Positions 43,961 through 55,982 are shown, counted from the stretch's first letter. The stretch is 64,000 bases of DNA from Acanthosepion lycidas (GCA_963932145.1 OZ010574.1:62956878-63020877), one strand, 5' to 3'. Numbers and translations: made by a program. The notes: generated from the letters alone by a model not told the origin.

Positions 43961-44254
43961 AGAAAAAATAATATTGTTTGAGAAAAATTATTTTCAGAAT
44001 GAAAAAATAAATATATAGAACTTTTTTTTCAAGATAATATTAAAAGATTTCTTGTACTACCCCATGTTACTTTTTTTTTCTTTCTTCCATAGCACATCCG
44101 AAGAAGGTTGTCATAATTTTTCAAAAAGAATTGAGCTATAGATATAAATGGGGACTAACGATCAGCCTGAGCGGAATACCATCTTTGTGAATCATACGGA
44201 GACCATATATGTGAGGTACAATATAGACATCTTCCAAAATGAAACTGTGATCAT

Positions 44255-44925
44255 TATAGAGAACTCTTTTTGCCTTCTATCAACATGGCTGATACTAACC
44301 TTCAGGAGAGGAGCTGTGCAATTTCTTGCTCTCACATTTTCCACTGACATGAAATAGAGAGATTATATTGAATCAGTTGCTAGGCCTGCTGCTAGGAAAG
44401 TTGGTTCATTGTGTCGTGCTAGACAATTTTTCTTAGAACAATCCATCTTACACATTTATAAATTTGCCATTTATCATTGTAATTTTTGTCAGCCCTGATC
44501 TGGCATTTTGACTTCAGTCACTTTCACACCCACCAATAACGTGGGGCTTCCCTGTTCCTTTACTATAAATATTTTCATGGTAATTCTTCTAATGAGTTTT
44601 CTTTTTCCCCTTTGGTACCTTGACCACATGAATATATGCATACTACTTGATTGGCAACATGGTCTTACTGTTTCACTGTTGAAATAGCTAGACATAACTC
44701 TAAATTCTATTTTCATAGATTCTGTTCTTGCAATTCTTCCCTGTCACCTAAAGTCTTCAGAAATTTAAATGTAACATCAATCACCATCTTGTCATCCTGA
44801 ATCCTAATTTTTTATTTTTCCTTTCACCTAAGGTCTTCTGATTCTCTTTCACTCCCAGTAACCCATTGTGATATTACAACATTGCTTGGGGTAAAAGGAT
44901 TAAAAAAAAAAAAAATCATACTCTA
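44255..44925 (+). mobile_element. LINE family J, 3' part with A-tail
   Basis: TCAACATGGCTGATACTAAC, AGGAAAGTTGGTTCATTGTG (ARKVGSLC), TTGACTTCAGTCACTTTCAC, TTGCTTGGGGTAAAAGGATT and an A-run at 44902-44915. The block between SILHIYKF and PDLAF is deleted. Confidence 0.7.
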
Positions 44926-45621
44926 AATGTACTAACGCTTATAGAGAGAGGTAGTATTATTTATTCATGAGTATCTTTGTCCCACGATAGTGGCAACATT
45001 CGTATAAACATTTCCAATTTTTATCTGAGAGAACCCTTTTTACCTCACATCAGTATGGCAGATGCTAAACTCCAGGAAAGCTAAACTTCATGGCAGCTTC
45101 TTGGACTAATGTTTTCCCCTGACATGATTATATTGAATCAATTGCTAGATTTACTGCTAGGAAAATTGGTTCACTGTGTGGTACTAGACAATTCTTCTTG
45201 CTAGAATCTATCATACATATCTATAAGTCTATCATTTGCCCTTGTTCTGAATATTGTGGCCACATCTGGTCCAATGCTCCTGCTATATATTTAGAGATTT
45301 TTAATAAAGTTCAAAGAAGAATCTGCAATGTCAATGGTCCTGACCTGGCATCCCAGCTTTATTCACTTTCTCACTGCCATAATATAGCATCCTTTTTCCT
45401 TTTCTATATATAATTATTGTGGGTGATGAATTATTTTCCACTTTACAACCTCTTTCCCATAGACTAAATATCAGTGTGCTCTATTCTATTATCACTATTT
45501 CCATGGTGGATATTTGAGCAAACAGCATTCCTTAGTTTCTCTAGTTTTGACCTAAAACTCAACTTGCAATGTACACGGTCGAATTATTCTCAATCTCTTC
45601 ATATTTCGTTGGTAAGATCTG

Positions 45622-46344
45622 GCAGTCATGCCTCTGATCAGGAGGTTGGAGGTTCTGAGGTGTATGGAATCACCTCTTAATTGCTGTTGTTCCCAGCCCC
45701 ACCCTGACCCAGGATGGTAGCACCAAACAAAAATACTTTAAAAGTAAAAATGCCAGCAATACATTATCAACAATACTTATTTATAGTAAAATTACTAACA
45801 GTCACTTAGTCAGTTATATGCCATACATGATACATACTTAGGTGATCATATATCTTTTAGTACATGACTGATGAAGCAGATTATTTTATTCCCGCAGTAG
45901 GTTGCCATTTCTTTATGCAGTAGACCAGTTGCTGTCCAAGGTTGTAGAACTTGGTCTGTCCTGCTATTTACCCATAGCTGGGGGGAGAAGAATAGGATTC
46001 ATAACTTTCCCAAGGGTATTAGCATGTAAGTGATTGTTATGGATTTGAATGGAATTTGAACTCAGTTCTCCGATTCAACAATACTGAAGTAAACTAAAGT
46101 GCTCAAAGAATTTCAAACTCAAGCTCTCTGATTACTCAATCCAAGCCACTACCCATTACCTATTTATAATAAAATTACCAACAATACCTATTTCTAGCAA
46201 AATGACAAATAACACATTTTGTCTGTAGTTGAAGGTATATGATTGCACTTAAAATATATTTAGTTGGAGCATAAAATTGTGCTTAAAATATTTAGATTGC
46301 AGCATAAAATAACCCATAGAGGTGTTGATATGCTGCTAAACAAA
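45622..46344 (+). mobile_element. SINE insertion, itself split by a minus-strand SINE
   Basis: GCAGTCATGCCTCTGATCAG, CCACCCTGACCCAGGATGG and units with CAATACTTATTTATAGTAAA match 42310-42719; the tail TGTTGATATGCTGCTAAAC and AATCAACCAACC ends it. TTGGTAAG flanks it on both sides as a target duplication. Confidence 0.65.
45890..46165 (-). mobile_element. tRNA-derived SINE inserted in another SINE
   Basis: Minus strand: GGCTTGGATTGAGTAATC, GAGCTTGAGTTTGAAATTC, then, after a duplicated head, GAACTGAGTTCAAATTCCAT and TAAATAGCAGGACAGACCA. Two tRNA-like B-boxes in a row suggest a dimeric or double insertion. Confidence 0.55.
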
Positions 46345-46784
46345 ATCAACCAACCAATCATTGGTAAGGAGGAAGTTTCTCTCAGATAACTTCTTCCCAG
46401 GGACCACTACTTTGTGGGACAAACACCTAAGAGGATGCTACCCCAATCATTATAAATTTAACCTCTTTGAGTTTCAGCCAACCATTATCTACATATCCTC
46501 ATAATATACATTTCTTACATTCTCTTATGTTCAGACAAAGACCTCATTCAGTAAACTTATGCCTTGGATTTGTATACGATGAAAAATTAGCAAAGAACAA
46601 ATGATTATAGTGGAATGGTTACCATGTTACGCATTTTGAATGGAATAAGACTTCAAGCTATTGTATATTTAGCATAAACCTGCAAAGTTTGAGAAAGATG
46701 CTTTCAATTGGCACAATAGAAAAACAAGTTATATCAGCTCAACACAATTAAGATTATTTACCTACATATGTAGGATGTGAATTG

Positions 46785-47045
46785 TGGTGTAATGGATATT
46801 AACTTGGAGTGAGAACTCAGGGAGAGCTGAGTTCAAATTCCAGTCAAGTTCATTAGATTCACTTACACAAAAATACCCTTGAGAAAAAGTATGAAGCCAT
46901 CTTTTCCCCACTTCTCATCTATAGCAAGACAGACTTGATTCTTTAGCCTTGGTTGGCAACCAGTCTACCGCAGAAAGAAATGGCAACCTACTGCAGTAAA
47001 AAATCTGTCTCGTCAGTCTTGTATTGAAAAATACATGACCTTTTC
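46785..47045 (+). mobile_element. tRNA-derived SINE
   Basis: GAATTGTGGTGTAATGGATA (A-box-like), GAGCTGAGTTCAAATTCCAG (B-box-like), then CAAGTTCATTAGATTCACTT, AGCAAGACAGACTTGATTC, TTGGTTGGCAACCAGTCTAC and CTACTGCAGTAAAAAATCTG. It is the best preserved SINE of this type here. Confidence 0.75.
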
Positions 47046-47214
47046 CAAGTGTGGATCATGTATGGCACATAACTGACTGACATACATGATTTGCTTTTTA
47101 GAATTTAATCAGTTGGATAAAAAGAAATGGCTGTTTGGATTGCTAGGAAAACTTGACTTATTTAGAAAAGATATTAGAATATCCTAGAATATTTATTAGG
47201 AACAATCAGACTGT

Positions 47215-47440
47215 ATACAGACAGAAAATGAGTTAACCAATATGCAAAAATAGCAAGGAATATAAGACAAAGATGTATGAATCAAAACAGGCAGCAGCAA
47301 CACATCTCTGACTCAATATTCTGAAAGTAAATATGAAATACTATTAACAAACATTACTTAGAGCTACAAAGCAAAGTAAGTTGTACAGGGCTATATCATC
47401 CATATCCTGAAAAAATATAGTAAATAAAAGAAGAATGCTT
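47215..47440 (+). mobile_element. RTE-like LINE (family R), deleted remnant
   Basis: AATATGCAAAAATAGCAAGG with ATAAGACAAAGATGTATGAA, then after a deletion CAAAGTAAGTTGTACAGGG and CATCCATATCCTGAAA. Only the palm start and the 3' end remain. Confidence 0.5.
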
Positions 47441-48185
47441 TTTTTCTCTCTACTATTCATGTGGTTTTTCTGCTGCCAGGACACAAATGAGGAGGAATTG
47501 AATGAACAGCAGCATTGAAGACAATCAAAGCAAATAAGACAGTGACACATCCATGACAGAGGCAACAAAAAGTTCCGCACAAGAACAGTGAAAACAAAGG
47601 TTGAATGCAACTGGACATAGAAAGTGACAACGAAGAAACAAGGGAAATTGTTCATCATGTTCCGAATAATACTATAAGGTGGGATGTGGGACGTGCCAAG
47701 TCCAGAGGGTCAGGCAAGAATTCTTCATAGACCCTTTAATAATGGGGTTAGGTTTGTCTACCTTTCCAGGAGACTCTGCCCTTCATCATAGCCTCTCTGG
47801 GTTCCTTTCTGCCCAGAGACAGACAGGTTGACAAGCAGTGTGTCTCAGAGGTTTAATATATCGCTGGCAACTCACTTTCTAAACAGTCTGTTTATATTGA
47901 ACCCAGAAATTTTAGGCCCACCACTGTGACCATATTTTTTGTAAGCGAGTGTTCTTGGGTTCAAGCTGGCCATCCTCTCCTGCATACACAGCACGCCAAG
48001 CATTGTCTTTTTCATTGATGTAGACAGGCAACCTCGTCGAAGGTAGCTGGCAGCTCATCCTGCATTTCACTTCCACTACAACTACTTATTCTTTTACTGC
48101 TGGCTTTTGTCTATGCTGCATTTTTGTAATATGTAAGAGATAAGAAAAGTAACTTCAGAGAAATGAGACACTTTCTTTCTACTCT
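47441..48185. other. Unassigned, partly GC-richer DNA
   Basis: Composition rises around 47.68-48.08 kb. Minus-strand frames such as ACMQERMASLNPRTL are short and unrecognised. CTCTGCCC and CCCAGAGACAGACAGG resemble blocks near 31.77-31.83 kb, so an unknown repeat family is possible. Confidence 0.4.
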
Positions 48186-48189
48186 TTAT

Positions 48190-48960
48190 ACCTTTCTTTT
48201 TTCTGTTTCTATGTACCATATCCCTTAATTGATATTAGCGACCATAGCTCTCTGAAATTTCCCAGCTTTCATAGCTCTTAATAAGTGTTGTCTTTTTGTT
48301 ATCTCTTCTAAACTCTGTTCTGCCATCCATTTCTTCTAGCATGCTAGGTCGATCATGTGATGTTTCCCTCTGACCCTCTTATGTTCAATCTGTCCTTTGA
48401 GTGTCAATTTTCCAAGCCCTCTTTCCTAATTGTGTCTTAGAAATTTCAACAGCTTCTTCCTGATGTTAAGCACAAAGGACTTTTTTGTTTCCATTTTTTT
48501 CTAAAACTGTGTTGTTGCTCACATTTTCTGCATATGATATTCTCAACATCCTTCTGTAGAACCACATTTCTGTTGCTTCAAGTCTCTTCTTCATTTTTGA
48601 GAAGATTGTCCGGCATTTACTGCTATATAGGAAGACTGATTATATTTTGATTCAGTACTCTTTTCTTTGTTTTTAATGAAATATTCCTTGCTTCTTAATA
48701 CTTAGCCTACTTTTTGGAATGCACCTTTCGCTATCCCAATGTACCTTGGATTTCGGTGTTGCACTTTCCATCCTCTCCAATTTGTAATTTTCATCTTGGG
48801 CTGTTCCTTTTGCTGACAACTATACATTCTCTCTGCTTGCAATTGATCCTTAGTCATTGCTTCTTGCTTTCCTTCACCACTTTCTGTGTGAGTTCTACCA
48901 ATTTCCTTTCTGTGTCTGCTATCAACACTGTATCATCTGCATAGCTAATGTGGTTAAGAT
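48190..48960 (-). mobile_element. RTE-like LINE (family R), minus strand
   Basis: Read on the minus strand: palm side GCAGATGATACAGTGTTGAT (YADDTVL, intact), KKLVELTQKVVKE-like, then LGSVLT-like, YSSKCRTI-like, and the LKFL.. block down to GGAGAGCTATGGTCGC near 48240. It is the only copy here with an intact-looking YADD codon string, though frames are shifted elsewhere. Confidence 0.7.
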
Positions 48961-49875
48961 GCAAATTAGTTAAAAGAGGATTTAAAAAACTGACATGGTG
49001 GGGGGGGGGCACACTGATGACATTGTTATCCCATAATATTATTCATTCTAATTTTTTATGCATTATAAGTCTCTTACTTACAGACAAATCATGATAAACT
49101 CTTTTTGACAGATGATTTTGACATCGGAACAACATAACAAAATTAGCTTTTGTATGCAAGCTACATACAAAAAAGGGAATTTGGATTAGCAGATAAAGGA
49201 AGTCTGTGTTGTATATCAGAGATTACAAAAATTAAAACTTCCTCTTTTTTTCTTGAGATTTGCATGATATTTAAGAACTAATCTATTAATTGTATTTACA
49301 CTAATTTTAATGTTGCAACGAATCTCAAATTTTCTGCTATCTGCTTTCATGATTAATCAATATCTCGTGTGTTATCTGGTTCATATAAGATTTACACATG
49401 TTTCACAGACAAATGCCTCCAAGAAAAGCACTGGCAGCATATTGGTAGCTTAAGAAACTGTATTCTTGAAATCAATGTTTCTTAGATTATAAAATAAGCA
49501 GATCCATCAATAAGCACATTAACTCATGGGCAGAATAGAAACCTTAAATGACCCTGACAGACACAAATGAAGCTAATCATGTTATTGGTCTACTGACTAG
49601 GCGCCAGGTGGTACCAACCCATAGAATCTTTGGTCTACTGGGATTTTGCCTTGTGCTACAACAGCTAAATCCTCTCTTGCATTAAGTGATGGATAATATC
49701 AGTGATGCACTTTACATAGTTTGGCACAAGGATGCTAGTATTGTGCTCCAAGAGAATACTGAATTCATTACAGCAGAAATGGTTTCCTTTTTACAACTAC
49801 TGAGCTAAGCTTAGTAATTAATATCAATAGATGGATATAGGTATTGATTAAGCTTTATATTTTTTTTAAATGCCT
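48961..49875. other. AT-rich DNA without recognised feature
   Basis: A G-run at 49001-49009 is the only oddity. No coding or repeat signal. Confidence 0.5.
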
Positions 49876-51060
49876 TGTTCCTTTATTTTCTTCTGTCAAC
49901 ATGGCTAATGCTAACCCTCAAGGAGAGTGATTCATTTTGCTTCCTCAGGCTAATGTTTTCCAATGACAAGATGTGGAAAGATTATATTATTATGAACCAA
50001 TTGCTTCTCCAAAACTAAACTGCTAACATTTAACCACTACAGAGAAACTTTCCTTCCCACTGTCAGCATGGTTGATGCTCGACTCTGGGAGAGTGTCTCA
50101 CTGTGCCTTCTTGGCCTCACATTTTCAACTGATGTTGTGGCCTGTTAGGGGCCAGAAAGAAAGACATGAAAAGAAGAAGGTTGGTTGAATAAGTGTATTG
50201 AAATAACAGAATATATATATAAAATAAGAGTGTTATTAGTCAGCAGATAGAAGTGTTCATCCGAACAGTCAGGTTACACTGCGTCTCAATTGCTTGCCTA
50301 GGAAGTCTCACACATTAGTATTTATGAAGGAGGAAGAGTTCATTGTAATGGAGATAGGTCACCATAACACTTGAGGAGAAGCAACTACATTGAATCAATA
50401 GCTGCATCTACTGCAAGGAAAGTTGGTTATCTGTGCCATACCAGAAGGCTTTTCTTGTCAGAGTCCATCTTACATATCTACAAATCACTCTGTGCATTGT
50501 ATACTATAGACATCTCTGGTCTGGTGCCCTACTGCTCATCTCGAGATTCTCAACAAAATCCAAAAAAGGATCTGCAATGTAAATGATCCTGACCTGGCAT
50601 CTCAACTCCAGTCACTTTCTCACAGATGTGATGTGGCTTCCATCTGTCTTTTCTACAAAAATTTTCATGGCAACTGCTCTGAAGCGTTTTTTCTTTTTTC
50701 CTGGTGCTCTGACTACATGAATTTATGTCTGCTACTAGAGTGGCAACTTGGTCCCACCCTTTTACTGTTGAAATAGTTAAATATAACCACCACTTCTGCT
50801 TCAACAACTTCTTTTCTTGCACTTCCCGACTGTGGAACTCCTTTCCTCTTATTTGCTTCCCTGAGAACTACAATCTTCAAAAATTTAAATACAGTGTCAA
50901 CTGCCATCTTCTTTTGACTTGAACCCCATTATCCTTTCCTCAATCCCCCCCCCTATGCCCAGTCTTTCATCTCACTTTCACTGTCTGTACACCCCTGTAT
51001 GCGAGTGGCACTCCCACCTTTCTTGAGGTGAAATGCTTAAAAAAAACAAAAAAAGAACCA
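49876..51060 (+). mobile_element. LINE family J, 3' part interrupted by an LTR
   Basis: Left: CTGTCAACATGGCTAATGC and a second AACTTTCCTTCC..CAGCATGG copy. After the LTR: SIAASTARKVGYLCHTRRLF, SESILHIYKSLC, DPDLASQLQSLSHRCDVAS, CFYKNFHGNCSEAF, TLLLEWQLGPTLLLLK-type shifts, then SRLWNSFPLICFP and the end GGTGAAATGCTTAAAAAAAA. It is one of the longer copies and is dead by frameshifts. Confidence 0.75.
50133..50369 (-). mobile_element. Probable solo LTR, 237 bp, inside a LINE
   Basis: TGTTGTGGCC at the left and CACCATAACA at the right are near-inverted ends. The block breaks the LINE between TTTTCAACTGA and TTGAGGAGAAGC. Orientation is set by AATACACTTATTCAAC read on the minus strand. The flanks ACTGA and CTTGA share only TGA, so the duplication is weak. 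Confidence 0.5.
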
Positions 51061-51061
51061 A

Positions 51062-51690
51062 ATGTCTGCTGCTAGGAAAGTTGGTTCACTGTGCTGTGCT
51101 AGACAATTTTTCTTGCTAGAATCTATCTTACACATTTATAATTCAGCCATTCTTCCATACATTGACCATTACTGCCATATCTGGTCTGGTGCTTTTGCTA
51201 GATATTTAGAGATTCTTGATAAAATCCAAAGAATGTTATTGGGCCTTACATGGCAAGTTGGCTTTAGTCACTTTCCCAATGCAATAGTGTTTCTTCTTGA
51301 TGCCTTTTCTATAAATAGTTCCATGATAATTGTTCTGATGAACTTTCCTATATGATACCTAACCTTTATGAATTTAAGCATAATACTAGATTGGCAGCTA
51401 GGTCCCATTATTTTGCCATTGAAATTGCTAAATATAACCATAAGTTCTATGCTAAGAGTTTCTTCTTTCATACTTCTAATATACAGAACTCTCTTCTGGC
51501 TTCTTGCTTTCCAGTTAACTTAGTTCTTCAAAAATTTAAATGCAATGTCAATCATTATCATCTTAATTTCCTATTCTTTTATTGTTTTCTCTCAATAATA
51601 ATATTTTTTATCATATTCTTTCACACTCAGTAAACACTTGCATGTTAGTGGTTTTATTGCCTTGCTTTGGACGAAATGATGGAAAAACAC
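51062..51690 (+). mobile_element. LINE family J, 3' part, adjacent second copy
   Basis: Starts immediately after the A-tail of the previous copy. Frames read SAARKVGSLCCARQFFLLES, ILHIYNSAILPYIDHYCHIW, SGAFARYLEILDKIQRM; then LYEFKHNTRLAARSHYFAIE, AKYNHKFYAKSFFFHTSNI and LVLQKFKCNVNHYHL. It ends TTGCTTTGGACGAAATGATG. Confidence 0.8.
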
Positions 51691-52213
51691 ATAGTTGATC
51701 ATGGCTTTTCACAGGTTCTTTTTCCTTATCACTGTATATGTTATCATACAAAGTTACTTTTTAACCTCTCCCTTGCCAAAAATAGGGTCTGTCTTATACT
51801 CCAGGTATAAAATGTGGACCTTAAATCCTATGGTTTATGGTAAGTTGTAGAGATTTTTGACCGTAAGCTAACTCCTGCCTAAAATGTGTTTTTGGATGAT
51901 GTTCAACAAAATCACACCAGGATGTATCTGTCTCAACAAGCTGTTTAAAGATTGCATTCAAGAACAATGGAATGAATGGATGATTAGTGGGGAAAAGTCA
52001 TTCAGGTTACCGTAATAGCCGACTGAAAATACAGCATCCACTCAAGAAGTATTGTAGAATGTGGTAGATATTTGACAATATCTCCCCACTTAGAATTTGC
52101 GTGAAAAGAAGGTATATGCTTATTGAACTTATTTAATAAATTCAATACAGTAAATTTTTAAAAAAAATTGCTGGAGGCATCTTTTAAGGTAAATATAACC
52201 TAAAATCAACATA
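51691..52213. other. AT-rich DNA without recognised feature
   Basis: Nothing recognised. Confidence 0.5.
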
Positions 52214-52292
52214 TTAAGTTGGTGCAAAAATAATGTCGGTTTTTGACGTATTTTTAACGTCAAAAACCGACATTATTTTTGCACCAACCTAA
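52214..52292. mobile_element. Palindromic mariner MITE, copy 4
   Basis: 79 bp, TTAAGTTGGTGCAAAAATAA to TTTTTGCACCAACCTAA, TA-flanked. Arms GTCGGTTTTTGACGT and ACGTCAAAAACCGAC pair without mismatch around ATTTTTA. Confidence 0.95.
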
Positions 52293-52394
52293 TATTAACT
52301 TGGGGGTTATCTTTTATGGTCAGTCCCCTTGTATGCTAGTGTATATGGTATATGTGAATTTATTATATATTCTTGGGAAAGATAGTAGTAGGAC

Positions 52395-52775
52395 TTCCCA
52401 TTGTCTTCAGGACAAAGCCAATCATGGCTCTCCATGGATTCTTCTTTATAATATATTAATTGCCATAGCTTTTCAGGAAAGATAGTGGAGTGGTTTCCCG
52501 TTTAGTTTATTCATGGTTTGGAATTCAGATTTGTCATTCTCATACCATTCTCATTTATGTGACATAAAGCTACAAGCCCAAATCTACTCTGTTATTCAAT
52601 CCATATCTGAATATGAACAGTAGAGATAGGTTCATGCCTTTTCAAAGGTCATTAGTGTAAAAGTGAATGCAACTGACTAGCCTGGAATTTGAACTCAGAA
52701 ATACCTGCACATCCCCATTTATTAAACTAATAGTCTCTGAGGCTATCTCATGACTCAATTCCCCACAGTGAGATA
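52395..52775 (-). mobile_element. tRNA-derived SINE, minus strand
   Basis: Minus strand: GAGTCATGAGATAGCCTC, TTTCTGAGTTCAAATTCCAG (B-box-like), then TGCATTCACTTTTACACTAA, and a body with ACTCCACTATCTTTCCTGAA and GAGAGCCATGATTGGCTTTG. The body links it to repeats at 4.5 and 19.1 kb. Confidence 0.6.
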
Positions 52776-53052
52776 CTCAAATTGATTTAGAAATTTTATT
52801 GCCTATGCATCAACCATAGGGTTTTTGACTTCTTGGTTATGTGAACAGAGTTAGTAACAATATTTTTGAATATTTTTTTCTCTTCTTCATTTTGTTGCTT
52901 TTTTTTTATTGCAAGGCTCAAGTTGTTCTCACAGTCCCCAACTATGAAGTAATAGCCTGGATTCAAAATAAAAGTGTCAGGAAGTCTCTCTGAAGCATAG
53001 AAAATGAAATTTCAAATCGAGTTGGAGAATATTTCTAATGTTTACACTCTAT

Positions 53053-53465
53053 CAGATTTTATTATGCAAGTCAGTGTTTTCACAATAAAATTGGTATTTT
53101 CTAGCATATTGGTAAAATTTCTTGGATATATTTACATTAGATGATGAGATATTTACATTAGATATGAGTTAGAATTGAAAATAAAATGAAGGATCAGTTT
53201 TCTATTGTTATTAAGTAATGAATTGGCCCTACTTAGAATTACAACATGATATCAAATTTTATTATGCAAGTCATTGTTTTCACAATAAAATTTTCTAGCA
53301 TATTGGTAAAATTTCTAGGATATATTTCCATCAAATATCAATATAAGTAAGAATTGAACATGAAGTGGAGGATCAGTTTTCTATTGTTATTAAGTAATAA
53401 ATTGGCCCTACATATAAGATTTTATTATGTAAGTCAATGTTTTCACAACAAAATTATTATTAACA
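53053..53465 (+). repeat. Tandem repeat, about 2.3 units of 165-200 bp
   Basis: Units start near 53054, 53255 and 53418 with TTTTATTATGCAAGTCA and GTTTTCACAATAAAATT, and carry CTAGCATATTGGTAAAATTT, GAGGATCAGTTTTCTATTG and AATTGGCCCTAC. The second unit lacks about 40 bp. Confidence 0.85.
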
Positions 53466-53529
53466 AACTGGTATCATACTTTTCTCAATAAGTATATATT
53501 TATATTTTAAGTAGTGTCATGTGAATTAT

Positions 53530-54110
53530 AGTACATAATATCTTCTTTTTTTTTTTAACACTACGATTCACCTTGTACAAAGCTCGAAGGCCACATGAAA
53601 TTTTATATGGATAGAAGGGGAAGATAATGGTTAACTCTAGACTTGAACATGTTAAGATTGTAGTGATTGGGGAAACATCCTCTTGGGAGTCTATTCCACA
53701 GGGCAGTGATTTTCTAGAAGTTGTTCGAGTGGAACTTAATCTTGTCGATGGAATATGGAAAAAATGTGTGTGGTTTGGAGGTATGTAAGTAGCATGTCAG
53801 ATCCTAGCCATGAAGATTAGACCTGGCATTACCAAGGAATGTAGTTTATCTGAGCACTTTCCATGGAAGTAGTGATAGAGCAGTGGGAGTCTCATCACAT
53901 CCTGCCTGTGAGACAGCCGTTGGAGGGTTCAAAATAATTCTTCTCCAACAAGGATTTGGAAACACTTTTGAACTCTATCAAGACTGGGCAAGTGAGGTCT
54001 GGGCAGCTCCTGCTCAAATATGGCAACAGTACCTCATTTTTAGCCTGATCTGAATGATAGCATGAGAAGTCAGGTACTAAATGGAGTGAGGCAGGGAGAC
54101 GATCATTTTA
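53530..54110 (-). mobile_element. LINE family J, C-terminal region, minus strand
   Basis: Minus-strand order: IRLKMRYCCHI-like, then PDLTCPVLIEFKSVSKS, TVLLQGCDETPTAL-like, and CCTGTGGAATAGACTCCCAA, AGAGGATGTTTCCCCAATC, ACATGTTCAAGTCTAGAGTT. It covers the family's last ~500 bp before the tail. Confidence 0.65.
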
Positions 54111-54136
54111 CCTACATCTCCATTTTTGCTATTAGC

Positions 54137-54180
54137 ATGTTTGGAAAATAATGTCTGATTTTAGAATAAACCTTTTGTAT
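54137..54180 (+). mobile_element. Mariner left-end remnant
   Basis: GAAAATAATGTCTGATTTTA, GAATAAACCTTTTGTATTC closely matches 55033-55070, the left subterminal part of the mariner at 55021. It lies 18 bp before a MITE with the same ends. Confidence 0.55.
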
Positions 54181-54197
54181 TCTAATATATTATTATA

Positions 54198-54277
54198 TTA
54201 GGTTGGTGCAAAAATAATGTCGTTTTTTCACATAGTAACATATGTGAGAAAACGACATTATTTTTGCACCAACTTAA
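54198..54277. mobile_element. Palindromic mariner MITE, copy 5
   Basis: 80 bp, TTAGGTTGGTGCAAAAATAA to TTTTTGCACCAACTTAA, TA-flanked; the centre matches the copy at 15888. Confidence 0.95.
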
Positions 54278-54411
54278 TAATAATAGCACAAAAATAAATT
54301 TCTCGTTCCTAATTCTTATTTGCTAATTTTATATCAAGTTCTTTCTTAATTTTGTTTTCAAATACATGACATACCCTCTGTATACACTGGAAAATCTCTC
54401 TCTATAATATA

Positions 54412-54414
<3 letters not shown>

Positions 54415-54482
<68 letters not shown>

Positions 54483-54484
54483 TT
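54415..54484. repeat. (TA)n(T)n microsatellite
   Basis: TA run to 54466 followed by a T-run. Confidence 0.95.
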
Positions 54485-55020
54485 CTTGTGTGGAACATTT
54501 GAAGGACAGTGTGCAAAATTTTGAAACAAGATGCACAGAAGTCATGACCCATTCACGTCCACACACAAAAAGCTACCGCGCTGACAAACTACAAAAAGAA
54601 TCCTCCAAACAATGGTAACACAGTTCCCAGTAAGAACTAAATTCTAACTATCTTTATTTTTGTGTGTAACAATCAATCCCCTTCTTTCCAAGACTCTGAA
54701 ATTACAGATTGAATCTACGGACTGTCAAGGATTACTCAGACCTTCCAAAGTTTACACAAAAAAATATTGTGCTTTGGGAACCTTTGCAGCAAAAAAAATT
54801 TTGGTTGTAAATATGTAATATTTATTAGGGTAAAAAACAGATATCTTTCCTGAGATCTTTATAAATTGTACACTGTTCAATTATTAATGTTAACAAAAAA
54901 TTATTTTAAATAACAAAATTGTACTTGGATTAAACAAAAATTATTTACAATATAATATATATTACCGATAATACATTACTTCCTGCTGTCACAATTGACA
55001 GCATGGGTACACTAGTTGTA
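54485..55020. other. AT-rich DNA without recognised feature
   Basis: Nothing recognised. Confidence 0.5.
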
Positions 55021-55195
55021 TTATATTGTTTGTAAAATAATGACTGATTTTAGAATGAAACTTTTAATTGTGTCTATTTTTTTTATAAACTGAACAAAAG
55101 TATATTACACATACCTAATGATTAAAGTGTTTTCTTTGTTAATTTTATATTAATTGCTTTCAGAATTTAACTTAAAATACTCATCATCTTGAACA

Positions 55196-55745
55196 TAAAA
55201 CAGAAGAGGAGTTTTCACTTTTTGCATGAGTTCAAAAGCTTGTTCATAATGCATTTGAAACTGCTGTAAACATTAACAGAGCATGGGGGAAGGATCCACT
55301 TTTGATCAGACAGTATAGCGCTTGTTTCTGTTAGTTCTTGAAGATCAAGGTGGTACAGGATGTTCATCTGCAATTGACAATCAACATCTGAAAAATGCTA
55401 GTCAAGCATAACTCACATCAACATGTCAGAGAATTGTCTCAAGTAATAGTTGTCAGCATTTTAACAATATTGCACAATCTCAAAAAAATTGGCAATAAAT
55501 GAGTTGCACATAAACTCAGTGAAAGTCAAAGAGCTTGACATTTTGAAGGATTTTCAGTTCTTCATCTGCAAAATTCAAATGATTTATTTCTTCATTGAAT
55601 AGTGACTTATGGTGAGAAATGGATCCTTTATGACAATCATAAATGATTGGCTCAATGGATTGTAAATGATGAAGGACCCAAACATTTTCCAAAGCTGAAA
55701 TTACACCAGCAAAATGTGATCAGCACTGGTTACTCAACACTTTCT
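55196..55745 (+). pseudogene. Mariner transposase, N-terminal two thirds
   Basis: Broken frames read HEFKSL then LFIMHLKLL.TLTEHGG-type segments, SSAIDNQHLKN, NMSENCLK, and best near 55590: IVTYGEKWILYDNHK, then AQWIVNDEGPKHFPKLKLHQ and QNVIS. The last block matches the mariner region around the first catalytic aspartate (VTxDEKWILYDN); here the D is G. At least five stops or shifts. Confidence 0.75.
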
Positions 55746-55860
55746 AATTCTGCTTTATGACAGTACTTGACCACATGTTTCCAGGATGACACTGCAAAAG
55801 CTTGCTGATTTGAGATACTTAATGTTGCCACACTCACCATATTCTCTTGATCTTGGGCAC

Positions 55861-55935
55861 CTCTGTATGGTGTAATGGTTAGCAAGCTTGTCTTGCTAAA
55901 ACAGTTAATGACTTCGATTCTCACTGGGTGTCCCA
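55861..55935 (+). repeat. tRNA-like sequence
   Basis: TCTGTATGGTGTAATGGTTA has the D-arm and A-box of a tRNA, and GACTTCGATTCTCACTGGG a B-box. The acceptor ends do not pair well and the anticodon arm is irregular, so it is a tRNA relic or SINE head, not a working tRNA. Confidence 0.55.
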
Positions 55936-55982
55936 TACTTTCGGCCTTGTGCCAAATCTAAACTATGCTTAGAAAATCAATA

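Larger units (their letters stand above)
44950..46570 (+). mobile_element. LINE family J split by nested SINEs
   Basis: The left part (44950-45621) reads ESIIHIYKSIICPCSEYCGH, AIYLEIFNKVQRRICNVNGP, DLASQLYSLSHCHNIASFF, and reaches TCGTTGGTAAG. The right part resumes at 46345 with CATTGGTAAGGAGGAAG, the same host sequence duplicated, and runs through AAGAGGATGCTACC to CTTACATTC. The insertion between them is a SINE that is itself interrupted. Confidence 0.75.

Noticed and set aside
47344..47658. Minus-strand open frame of 104 codons rich in Phe and Cys
   Set aside because: It overlaps a LINE 3' end on the opposite strand, has no recognised motif and looks like AT-rich chance coding.
55861..55935. 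A functional tRNA gene
   Set aside because: A- and B-box-like blocks are present but the acceptor and anticodon stems do not pair properly.
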